Origin: Aplectana chamaeleonis
Taxonomy: Eukaryota; Nematoda; Chromadorea; Rhabditida; Cosmocercidae
Assembly: GCA_029168955.1 (NCBI GenBank)
Contig: JAPDOI010000040.1
Location: forward strand, 2,592,501-2,656,500
Length of the DNA: 64,000 bases
Reading direction: 5' to 3'
The translations under genes and the position numbers were made by a program. Under the pieces are notes generated by a model. The model was not told the origin of the DNA. It was given only the letters and a program-made list of their open reading frames with translations, and did no database searches. Shown here piece after piece: positions 45,901-57,900 of this stretch; within the stretch, counting starts at the first letter, position 1; each line of letters opens with the position of its first letter.

Positions 45901-48900
45901 TAAACTTCATAAATGAGTATGATGGTAAAGTCTCCAATCAAAAGAACACGAAATCGCTGCAGGGGTGGGCACTTGACCATTGCACTTGGTAACTTCCATT
46001 TTTCCGGGCCGCAGCGCAGACAGAACACCAACCGACCCAGGTTACCCCCCCTTCCGAAATCGGGAGTCGCTGCGGCACAGGAAAATAGGCGTGCCCAGTG
46101 CCCCTCTTCTGATGCGATAGCACCCAATGTGCCTGATTTCATCATTAGCTCCCACTATTCGAAAATTCTAGTTTTGTCATTTTGAACATTTTTCTTCAAA
46201 AAAATTATTGACATATGACAGAATAAACAATATTAAGAGCTATCATAGTTATCGCACTGCACCACCGGAGCCCCAGCGTCGCTCTCACCCAGCTGCTTGG
46301 TGAATCCTCATCGAAGCAGGGTAAAGCACCTCAGCGAACTTCACCGAGGGGGACTGAGCCACGTGGATAGGGAGCGGGGCTTTCAGACTATCACCATTCA
46401 AAAATGTTTGGAAGGGTTGTACAAAACACCGTGGAAACCGCGGAGGGCTTTGTATATTCATAGGTCGTCTTCCAACAAAACCTGGAGGGACAGCCATCTC
46501 CATCCGCTTCTTCACAACTACATTTCCTGATTTTTTTAGGACATGTGAGTTTTCAAAACATAAAATTTTCAAAAGAAAATTTTTGATAACTGGTTTTCAG
46601 GTTCACTGGATGCGAAATGGCTCCACACCAAATTCCAACCGTAGCTGAAAACTCCTACACTGTCTCACAAACCTTGTCCGCTCCGGCCGACACCTTGTCC
46701 TTCTCGCCATCCCATTCCCTTCAATAACCGATTTCCAATGTTGTCCTCGCCCAGCGGTCGCATTGACGCTGCCTCGGACTCCTTCCTCAGCGACTCTTCA
46801 CTTCTACCACCCAACTGCTCTCGCGGATTGGCCAAGACTGGAATACAATCACTCTCAACTGAACTCAGAACCCGTATTCAAAAACAAAAATCCTCACCGC
46901 CTGGATCCAAGCCGAACTGCTGTCGCCTCTCCTTCGCACGATCTCTGTAGACGGTCTTCTCAATCACGGGAGTCGCAATTGGAGGTGGAAGATCCATATC
47001 TTCTGCACCTTCCCCTAATTCCATCATAGATGCCACATACTGACGGCCCCATTCGATTCGCTTTTCCTCCAAGTTTTTCTAAAACTTGATATAGGTTCAG
47101 CTGAAGTGGACAACCCTCATAAAGTGCATCTAACCCACCCTGTGAAGTTCACTCTTCTCTACATGCTTCCGCAGCACATCAACGCTTGGGAATGCTCGTT
47201 TGCACAAGAGACACATCTTCTTCCCTTCATCCACCAAAGCTCGCTCCATCATTTCTCGATGCTCCTGCGCTGTCGGCACATGCCGCCGTGGTGGCACCGG
47301 AGCTTCTGCAACAGCAAACCCGCTTGTCTATGACCACGGGTCATAGGCAACCAGAAATGGCACCAAAGTCACGCCAAACTCACCATCGCCGGTACCATTC
47401 TTGTCCTTTTCATCACCAGATCCTTCTTCTTCTTCATCCGAGTCGCTACTCACATCTGTCAGTTTCTGCTGAATGTGATAACTGAATTTACGCACGCGAA
47501 GGTATTCATGAGACTTTTGGACAGAATGTCGCTTAAAGGCAGCAGACACGCTCGAAAAAAGTTGTTGAGATAACTACGTTATTGGGGTCGTATGGCTCCC
47601 AATAGAAGGCTCGCGCGGTTAGAAGCGTCAAAAACGAGTTAAAGCTACTAAATTTGAGCAATGAATGTCGAAAATTTTCTGCAACCCCGCCCCTGAGCTT
47701 CGACAACCCCGTCCCAAAATACAAACTCGTCCGGACTGATCGTTCTAATGCGGCCCCTTCGGCTGGTCTTTAAAGTTTCCAACAAGGTGAACGTTCTAGT
47801 ACAGGTTGTAAGAGTATATCAGCTTCTTTATCTCAACCGTTTTGTGGCTAATATTCGCTGTTTCAACAGCGCGTTGAGAAACTCGTCCAATTTCACCCGA
47901 TAAAAATTACCCGTTATTCCTCTATTTGCACACAGTTTTCGTTCGTTTTTTCGTCAGTTCCCAACACAACCAGCTCCAAACCTTCGATTTATGTCATAAA
48001 ATCGATACCATTTTCGAGCGTGTCCGCTGCCTTTGAAGGACGCAGACATGCTCAAAAATGGTATCAATTTTATGATATAAATCAATGGTTTGAAGCAGGT
48101 ACTATGGGAAACTCACGAAAAAACCAACGAATACTGTATGTAATTAGAAGAATAGGGGTTCCCCCTCTCATTGGGTAAAAATGGACGAGTTACACTGCGC
48201 GCGGTTGAAGCAGTGAACATTAGCGTTAAAACGATTGAGAAGGCGAAGCCGATAGACTCTTACAATCTGTACTAGTACGCTCACCTCATTTTAAGCATCA
48301 AAAACCAGGCAGAGTGACAGCATTCGAAGAATCAATCTGGACGAGTTTCTATTTGGAGGTGGGGTTGACGGAAACTTTCGACTAGCATTGCACAAATTTA
48401 GTACTTTTTGCTAGTTTTTGACACTTCCAACGGCGCGAGCGTTCTACTAGAGGCCATACGAGCCCAGTAGCGTAGTTATGTCAACAAATTTTTAGAACGT
48501 AGGCAGCAGACACCTTTAAAGACAGCACACACGCTCGAAAAATTTGTTGAGATGATAACGTTACTGGGGTCGTGTGGTCCCTAGTAAAGGGCTCGCGCCG
48601 CTTGAAGCATCAAAACGAGTCAAAACTACTGAATTTGGGCAATAAAAGTCGAACATTGTCGGCAACTCCTTCCACTAACTTCGACAACTCCGCCCCCAAA
48701 TACAAACTCGTCCAGATTGATCGCTCCAATACGGTCACTTTGGCTGGTTTTTAATAATTTCAACGAGGTGAGTGTTCTAGTACAGACTGTAGGAGTCTAT
48801 CGAATTCGTTATCTCAACCATCTTTCCGCTAATATTCGATGCTTCATCCCTGCGCAGTGCAACTCGTCCACTTTCACCCGAGTACAAAAATATCCGTCAT

Positions 48901-51900
48901 TCCTCTATTCGCATACAGTTTTCGTTGATTTTTTCGTTAGTTCCCCATGCTACCAAGCAACAAAACTTCGATTTATGTCACAAAATCGATATAAATTTTG
49001 AGCGTGTCTGCAGCCTTTAAGAGCCCATTTAGTAAATAGAGTCACTCATCACTAAACATCTCTATTCCATACCTTAGACTTCTCAAGCATCTTATGAGCC
49101 ACATTAGCACCTCCTGCCAACGCGTTGGAATCCTTGGACCTTTCAAACGCACTCTTCGTCTCTAAAGGTTTCGCAGGCGTCTTGAACGACATCTGCACCT
49201 TCGTTTTCTCTTGCTTCATAGCCCATTTCAGCATCTCCTTCGCAATGTCGTTGGCGCTCTTCTAAAGAAAGTCCTCCACTTATCCCGGTGTAAGAACACG
49301 CTGCGCTGAGCAATAAAACCAGAAAAAAAAGCTAATCACAGCTTCAACCTTCGAATCGTCCTTTTTCTCCTCCTCTGGCTTCTTCTCTTCGGCTGGAGCT
49401 TCAGCAGTTTTGGCTTTAGTGGCATCGGACTTCTTTTCGCTCTGTAATCAGTTCGTGAGAGCCCACAACCTCTAAAGCAAAGCTAAACGCCTCTACCGTT
49501 GTGTCCTCAATTGGAAAGTAGGTGCTATACGTCGCATCCCAGGTGCACCATTTTCGCGTGTCATTATTGAAATAGTAACCAGTTTTCTGATCATAGTAGA
49601 ACTTCGTCTCTGGATCCAAATAGTAACCGGCATTTTGATTGAAGGTAAACGTCGCTGGGTTCGGCGTAACTGAAACAGGAGTTGAATATTGTGTGCCTCA
49701 AAGAGCACATTTGTAACTTTACATGCTACTCTGTTCATGCATACTGTCACAGGCACAGTCAAAACAAAGCTAGAACGCATCACAACTTCGACATCCCCTC
49801 AAATGCCAAAACTGTACTTTGACAGCCTTATCAGTTGAAAATCATGGTTTACGAGGTTGTCATCACGCAACGAAACCACAACCCAACCGAAGGCAGTTTT
49901 ACAACAGCTGCCATACTTCCACAAAACTAACACTACCACTGGGCTGTTCAACTACCCAGTCAAACGTGCGTAGAGTCACGGTCCAACCTCAGGGGTAAAT
50001 TCTGAAATTTCACACGGGCAGGCTCAAGCGGGCGTTGCGTAATTTTTCCATATCGGAGCGACCCCCTCTACAATCAGGAATTTTTTTCCAAAATCCAAAA
50101 TTGTCCCCCCCCCCCAGAAGCGCGATTGCTGGCTAGTTTGTATTTGATTACTAAAACTGTAGGCGCCGAAAAATCGTTTAGTAATCGGGCTCAAGCGTCT
50201 AAAACATGAGCAATGCTACGATCCTTCTTTTTATTACTAAAAATATCGATAATTTTGGGATATCTTCACCGAAATTTCATTTTTAGCCCGTAATTCCCAC
50301 GATCACCATGAAAGTTTTCACTTTCGTTATTTCCATTTTCCAATCACTTTCAGATATTTTCATTTTTAGTAGGAAATTTCTGCGACCCACCCCCACCCCC
50401 GTTGCAAAATTTCGCGACCCGGCTTAACCCTGCACTAGGGGCACGGCCTGTGACGACCCTGCCAAACGAGGGATCTCACTTCCCTCTAATAAAGAAGAAA
50501 TTACAGGGAAGGAGTCGACCCGCCACTAATACCCCTGAACCCAACCCACGCACACGGCTTCGAAAAATGAACCAAGAGCTCTGCTACTGTACAAGTTACA
50601 AAATTTTCCGTCAACAAAGATCTTGGTGATCACATCGGGAAGAAACGCTTGGCTTCGTTTTGGTGGTATTGGGGCGGGCCGACATTCCCTCTGCAGTTTA
50701 CCGCTTACTTGAGCAAACTGAGATTTCTCGCATGGCACGTTTGCTATACACCGCGGGCGAAGTTTAATGTAAGAAATTACCCCTAAGGTTGGACTGAGCC
50801 TTTGAACAGTCTACCGCTAGTATCTATAAAAAAGCTACAGCAGAAGCGCGAGCAAGGTAAGATGAAGAAGAATTGGGGATTGCCCAGATACGAGCAAAGA
50901 ATTTACACGATAGCCGCTGGTGAATGAACAATACGGGAAAGAGCGGTTTGGACATTTAGCAGTTAAGGGAAGTGTCTCCGATGAAAACTATCTTCGATTT
51001 TCCACATAGAAACAAAATGACTGCGGCCCAGTGCAACAACCACATGCGAAAATCCCAGTTGACCCTGTACGGCCCTAAACTTGACTGCGCGAGGCCCAGT
51101 TTTCAGAAAAACCATCACCGAAGCGAACATGTTAGATTCACCTAATTGTAGCATTCTTATATAGCATCCTTTCTCCTCACATGTTCACCTCGACGGATGG
51201 TTGTTGTGTACACTGGGCCTCAGGCCCTCGTGCAGTCAACTTTAGGGTGGTATAGGGCGATTGGGGCTCGCTAAAAGTCATTTTTAGACGTGTTGTTGCA
51301 CTGGGCAGCAGTCCTTTCCAATCCCGGTGTAAACTCAAACATAATCTCTATCGTGAACATCGCATTTAGATCTGCTCTTCAATGTACTTGTTCTTATAGC
51401 ATTATTTCTCTACACATTGCGTTTGTTGCAAGTTTTTAGAATTTTCACTTGAGCTTCTGTCTTTAAAGTCTTTAAAGTCACTGTCTTTAAAGTTAAGGAG
51501 TAGATATGACGACAAGAGGAGGCACCAAAGACTTGGCCAAAACATGTAAACATACCATCACGCTTGCGATGACTAAGCCGGGCGGCTCTGAATTAGAGCG
51601 GGTGCGGCGCGGCCGTGCAGCGTGCGTCAGATTGCCCTCGCCACTGTTATTGGTTTCGCCAGCATACTGCCGTATTCCGTACTGTCGTATGCGTGAATTC
51701 CAGAGAATGAAGTCGAAAATTAGAAACATGGCGCCAGGCGAGCAGAACCACCTGAATGTCAGTGACGGGAAGCACAAGCCGCGCGCGCTCCAACTCAGCG
51801 ACGCCCGACTTAGACATCGCAGGCTTAGCTGTATAGATGCAGAGAGTGAGAAAGAATGATAAAAAAGAGCAATAATTAGAAATATGGGAGGTGCTTCATA

Positions 51901-54900
51901 GAATGGAGATCTAAACGAAAATGTAAACAAGATTTCCAAAGAAGGTAAATGTACAGAGGGAGTAGTCAGGGAAATTATTCCTTTCGGTATAAAAAAGAAG
52001 AGATAGAGGTAAAATTTGAGGAGATGAATCATGATATGTTCGATGTGGATCAGAAGAAGAAAAAAATAATGTCAGGTTGTAGAGAAGGCCAGAAGATAGA
52101 TATAACCGGCCTTCAACGAGCTGCACAACAACTAAACTCAACCACATACCATACTTGGAGAATACCCCTCTCGGAGTCGGCGTCAGGCCAATGATCCCAT
52201 TCACCGGTGTCGTCGACATCGCGGAGTACGATGGGTGCCCTCCGGCAGCCGGTGCCTGTAATGGTGGTGGATGCTGCATCATTGCAGGATGTATACTTGT
52301 CGTAGGCATCATTGGTACTTGTTGAGCCATTTGAGGCATTTGGTGAGGCATTGGATGATAGCCAGGAGGTGGACCCAGTACTCCTTGTTGCTGCTGCTGC
52401 AGAATCATGTGCTGAGGTGGTACGGCAATATTCTGCGGCTGAAAAGCGGAATCATTATCTTGATATTCACAGTGGCAATGTGAAACCTGCTCACCATCAT
52501 GTGTCCCTGAGACTGTCGTAACGCCACCATCGCCGCTTGCGCAACTTCAGCTCCATGAGCTAAACAGGGGAAATCGCTAGCATTACAGTTACACCCAGCA
52601 AAATTTTTGAGGGGTGCATTCTATACATTCCATCCAAGGGCAGAATGGCGTCCGATTGAAATTTGGACAGAGCTGAATCCAATAAATCAACCATTAAATT
52701 GGATATTGTCCCAAAAAAGTATTTGAAACTAAGATTAGTAATCAGGACAAGATGTTTGCATCAAATTGAGCTTCAGATAATTCATCTCAATAATTCGGAT
52801 GAAAAATGGGTAAGGGGCTGAGCACAGTTGTAGCGCGGCGCTACGCAACCTTATGATGTAAGGGCGTATTTATAGATCACTGCCATCTACTAACACGGCA
52901 GTCCATCATAAGGTCCCGTAGCGCCGCGATGAAACTTTGCTAGGTCCCCAAGCGTGTTAAATTGTAAGCTAATTGCACCTCATGTTTTACCAAAGGTAAA
53001 TAGCAGCACTTCTTTTCTTTTCTTTTAATCGGTTGGCTTTCGCCTGACGCGGTCATTCCGCATCTTCACCGAGGTGTGCCGTCCTAGTAGTCAGCCGTGT
53101 CCATTTTTCACGGTCTTCAGCCACAATTTGAACACATTCCATCCAGCTGTCACCATTCCATTTCCTGCGAAACGAAACATCGCGCCTGAACTGTCTTTCG
53201 ATGCCGAGTGACTTCAAATCCTCTTTAACCACATCCGTCCAGAACTTTCGCCTACGCCCAGGTGGCCGTTTCCAGACAGGATTTGGAAGCATTTTTAAAG
53301 CGCGTTGTACGAGACGATCCGGCGTTCTTCTTAGTATATGCCCGAGCAGTCGGAGTCGACTTTCCATTGCTGCTTGAGATGGCGTTGGGAGATGCTGGCA
53401 CCTCCCTCGTGTTAAGCGTTGATGTACTGCGTCGATTTCCTTGTAAAGGTCTTCGTTATGACATATACGCGGCCAGAAATATCCCAGCAAACGCCTAAAA
53501 GCTTCCTCTCCGTGCAATCGAACCTTTCCATCTGCGTCTTCGGTGCTGCCCACGTCTCCGATCCGTACATCATGATAGGGCGAATAGCGGATAGGTAGAC
53601 GCGCAACTTGACTTCCTTCGCGATGGTGGGAGACCACAAACACTTGGTTAGAGAATTGAATGCAGACGTAGCTTTAGCACATCGTTGTCGAATATCCGCT
53701 GCATAACTACCATCGTTCTTCAGCAAACAGCCCAAATAACAGAAATCGTCCACCAGTTCGATACGTTGTCCGTCCACACAAACTCCCGTTGAAGGCTCTC
53801 TGAGAGACCCACATCTGCTTGCATTTGTCGGGACGAAGACGAAGTCCATAGGCTGCGGCATACTTCGAAACGAGGTTCACAATCCTTTGCAGTTTTGCGT
53901 TGTTTTCAGCGAATAAAACAATGTCGTCGGCGTACTCCAGGTCGACAAGGGAGCGTCCTGATGGTGTTAGGATCACATCCGCAGGAAACTGTTCTGCAAC
54001 TCTACGCATGATGTCATCAACGGCGAAGTTGAAAAGAAAAGGTCCTGCAACAGCTCCTTGCCTTACTCCTGTTTTCACCTCGAAAGCTGACGTAAATCCG
54101 ACAGGTGTACGAACTGCTGCTGTTGTTCCTTTGTTCATGTCCTCGATTAACCGAACATACTTTTCCGGGACTCCATCTGCTCGCAGAGCATTGAGCAATC
54201 GATCACGATGAGGAGAGTCGAACGCGGCTTCAAAGTCCAAAAAAGCAAGCTGTAATGGCTTCGAAAACCGCTGCCACGATTCAATTACTCTTCTCACGAC
54301 GAACACTTGGTCGATGGTCGATCTTCCAGGTCGAAAACCGGCTTGCTCATCTCTGATCGTTCCTTCACGATGTTTGATAAGTCGCTCGAGAATGGTACGT
54401 TCTAAAACCTTGTACATGACACGAAGTAGAGAGATTCCTCTGTAGTTCTTAGGATCCGTGACGTATAGCTTCTTGTGAAGAGGTACGATGATCGCATGTC
54501 TCCACGAATCGAGTATCCTTTCGCTCATCCATATAGCACGGATGGTGTTGGTCATTTCACGAATCCCAGACGAACTCCAAATTACACTACGTACTCCAAA
54601 TTTTAAGGCGAGCGCTCGTGCAACGGCCATGTACTGTCTAACTTAGCGCCTCCCTCTCCGTCGCAGGCCATTCGATGGAAGCCTATTGTAACCTTATCAG
54701 ATTTAGTAGAGTGAATGGAATAGGCGCGACCATTGCAGCTGGCCGTGCGGAGTTGGCGGCATCACCGGCCAACGAGGTGTGGATCGCGCGCAACGATCTA
54801 CCTCCGACCATTCACTAGACTGGATTATACACGGGGACTCTACGTCAATGCCCACTTAGTAGCTTGACCTCCCTTACGCTGTCACAGTTCACGCGCTGGA

Positions 54901-57900
54901 CTGTAAAAGATGTGATGAGTCAGAAATTTCATGAATTATCAAAAGAAATCGATTGTTTCATTCTGGTTACCAAAATCTTCTTCAGTCATCCGTCCAGTGG
55001 GACAAAAGGGTTAATAACTACTTTCCTATTTGTCCTTTTCTGCATGTGAAAAAAATAAGCTTTCCATGCGAACATTCGCTCTTGTACCCTTTTTAACCGA
55101 CCCGTCAATCCGTTTAAATCCCGTTACCATCCGCTTACACTCAATCGATGAGCTTCCATGTGTAATTTTAGGTAAATTGCTTTCTGTTACTACTTACAAT
55201 CTAAGTCTCAGTAAAACTGAGTTTGCAACTCCAAGATAGTAATGTATCTGAGCTTAAATGAAAGGCTACTGGTGCCTAGTTCCTTCTTTGATTTTACAAG
55301 GCAGGTTGACCGGTATCTACAAAGGAACCGTTCATTGGTTTCAGTAGGATATAGTTTGTGTTGTTCTTGTTGTTAGGGGGGAACCTTACTTCGAGCGATG
55401 TTATCGCAATCAGAAGGGTGATCTAGCATTGGTCGCCGCAGGCGACAAAGGAATCGAAAAGTCGCGGTGAGGTCAGCCGTCGCGCGCGGCGTCTGCGTGG
55501 CAGCTGCTACGCGCGACGGCATCGCGCCCACATCGCGTCTAAACCATAGTTTTTCTTGCGATTGCCTGCCGTTTAGCGTGGTTCGCGATTTCATCACATC
55601 GCAGCGTCTCTGCACTGCGATGTGAGGACATCGTGGAGCTTTTTCTCATGTTTCGTAGTTTCCTCGGTTTTTTTCAGTCGATATTCTTCGTTCTTTAGAT
55701 TCCCTTTTTATTATATGTCTCATTATGCTCCTTAAACCATTCACGACCGCACGCTATCCCTACCACTTAGCAAGAAATCGAATTCTCTGCCACCACGATA
55801 AATTTCCAAGCGTTCTCACGTTCATTGTCAATGTATTCTCTACGGAAGTCGTGGTCCGTTGGCAGCTTCACTATAGCACAATCCTCAAATTTTTGTAAAA
55901 TTAGCTGAGGTTCAATCGGAAAAAAAATTTTTGCGAAAACATTTTCTCGAGCACATTATGACGGCTTGTTCTTTCACTGCCATTTCTGAGCTCTCTTAGC
56001 AGATAATCCTAATGGGACTCAGTTTATGTTCATCTGGAAACGTGCCACGACCACGACTACACCTACCATGACCTCGAAACATCGTCTTTCCCCAATTTGA
56101 GCGCTTCACCCTATCTAGAAGCACCCAAAGTCAGTGATTATATAAACCCCAAAGTCAGTGAATTATTAGCGGGCAACCCTGAAAAAATATAGATCTGCGA
56201 GAACGAAACAACAGCAAAAATAAGCTCAAAAACTTCTAAAACCCTGCTCTTCCAGATTTTTGCAGGTTTGGGTGAGGACGCAAAATGGTGTTAAAGTATG
56301 TTTTCTCTTTAACGCGATGCGATGTGTTGGCGCGATGTACATCGCCGAGCAAATCACATCGCGCGCGATTTTCGTGGCGCGATGTAAGTAAGGTTCCGCC
56401 CTTAGTTCCATTTAATGTTCGTTCAATGCGCAACTTCTGTTTTTCACGTGTGCTGACGAGCAAGTAAAAAATGTTAAATGTTAAACTATTAGAGGACTTC
56501 AGACCAATATTCATGAGGATATCCAGAAGCGATTCTGTCGGATGGAATGTACAGTAGGCAGTGAAACTTCCAAGTACAAACCATTCGGATTCATTCCAAC
56601 CATACTCGGTTGTGGATTCGGATTTCGATTCTGTAGCATGTTGATCTGCTGTCGTATCAGATGTGACATCGAATGACGACAGAATGTCAGCATAACTGGA
56701 AAGAAACACTAAATTAAATGCATTGCTTCGCCTTAAAATATATTCTATTTAACCCAACCATCTTTTCCAGCAATCTTAATGGGAGCTTTATAAGACGAAT
56801 TCAATAGCAACGTGGCTTCATCGCTGCTTTTCATTTGGATATATGCGTATTCCTTGGAATCGGATATCTGTAGCTGCACAATCGACGTGAGCGCCGCATA
56901 CTTGCTCAGGCATTCGAACAACATTGCTGTTGTACATCCATCTGGCAGGCCACGGAGGAGTAGCGCTGGAATGATACCTTGATGAAAAAAAGTTTTGTGC
57001 GCATATGAATCCCCGCCAAAGTCCTAACACTTAATCAAGACGCAAAGAAAAACGTACTGTCGCAAGGCACCACCCCAACCATATGTAGGCCTTGGCGTTC
57101 TAGCTTCAATGAAGTAGCCTTCTCCGTGTCGCACTTGAAACAAGAATCACGCTTGAAGAAATTCTGGACTGAACACTAAAAAGAGTCATCTTTTGCGCGG
57201 GGTATAGCCTTTTTTCAACAGAGGACTTATGACTCGCCAAACCTTCACTTGCCGAAGACAACTGAACAGTTTTTATGGCGAATACTGCCCTTGCATAACT
57301 TCATAAGAAACTAATTACGTTAGCACATGTCCAGTCATGATCCGAACGACGCCCGCAACTAGCTGGATCACTCTTTGCAAACTCAACCTGCACACGAGTT
57401 CCGTCCGGCAGAGTCAGCCATCCCTAAGATAAAGCACTGTTTGCAAATGCATGTGCCGGACCAGACTACTGGCCCGGCATCTAACTATAAACGCTTTGAA
57501 AGGTATGAAAACAGAAATAGGCTAATGAGTTATGTCAACTTTACAACATTTTTGATAGAACTGACCCTAATTGGATTTTTTCTGTGACATTTCTTGGATT
57601 GGAAGCGTTTCAAAGGCGTGCACCGCTCTAATAGTCAACACAAGCGGTTCGCTGCATCGCAACATACTTTCGTTGACAATCGCGAACTTGGTTAATCTCG
57701 GGAAAGCCCATTTCGAACACGAAAATCGAGGCGTTGAGCTCAGTGCTATAGCAGGAATCCGACTAGCGAATTTTTATGTTCCCAGTACTTGCACCAGACG
57801 ACCCAACCCTTTTTCATTCTCAAAAGGCGTCGGAGCTACCACACTCTCAATGGAAGTTAGAACAGATGATACTATCCTCAGAACTTCGTTACACACCGCT

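Noticed and set aside
46285..46572. ORF with an in-phase acceptor at 46526 as the normal C-terminus of the RBM5-like protein
   Set aside because: Its sequence after GQG does not match the family, whereas the exon at 42797-42942 gives the expected PIEA...GAGLG and terminal tail in the same phase. Kept only as a possible alternative exon.
46672..46673. A 28-bp intron after the first half of the G-patch using acceptor gttttcag
   Set aside because: Too short for a spliceosomal intron, and the peptide that follows does not fit the G-patch.
56236..56709. 157-codon minus-strand ORF as a separate gene
   Set aside because: It overlaps the RBM5-like exon 56582-56695 in another frame; phase from RRM2 selects the shorter frame.
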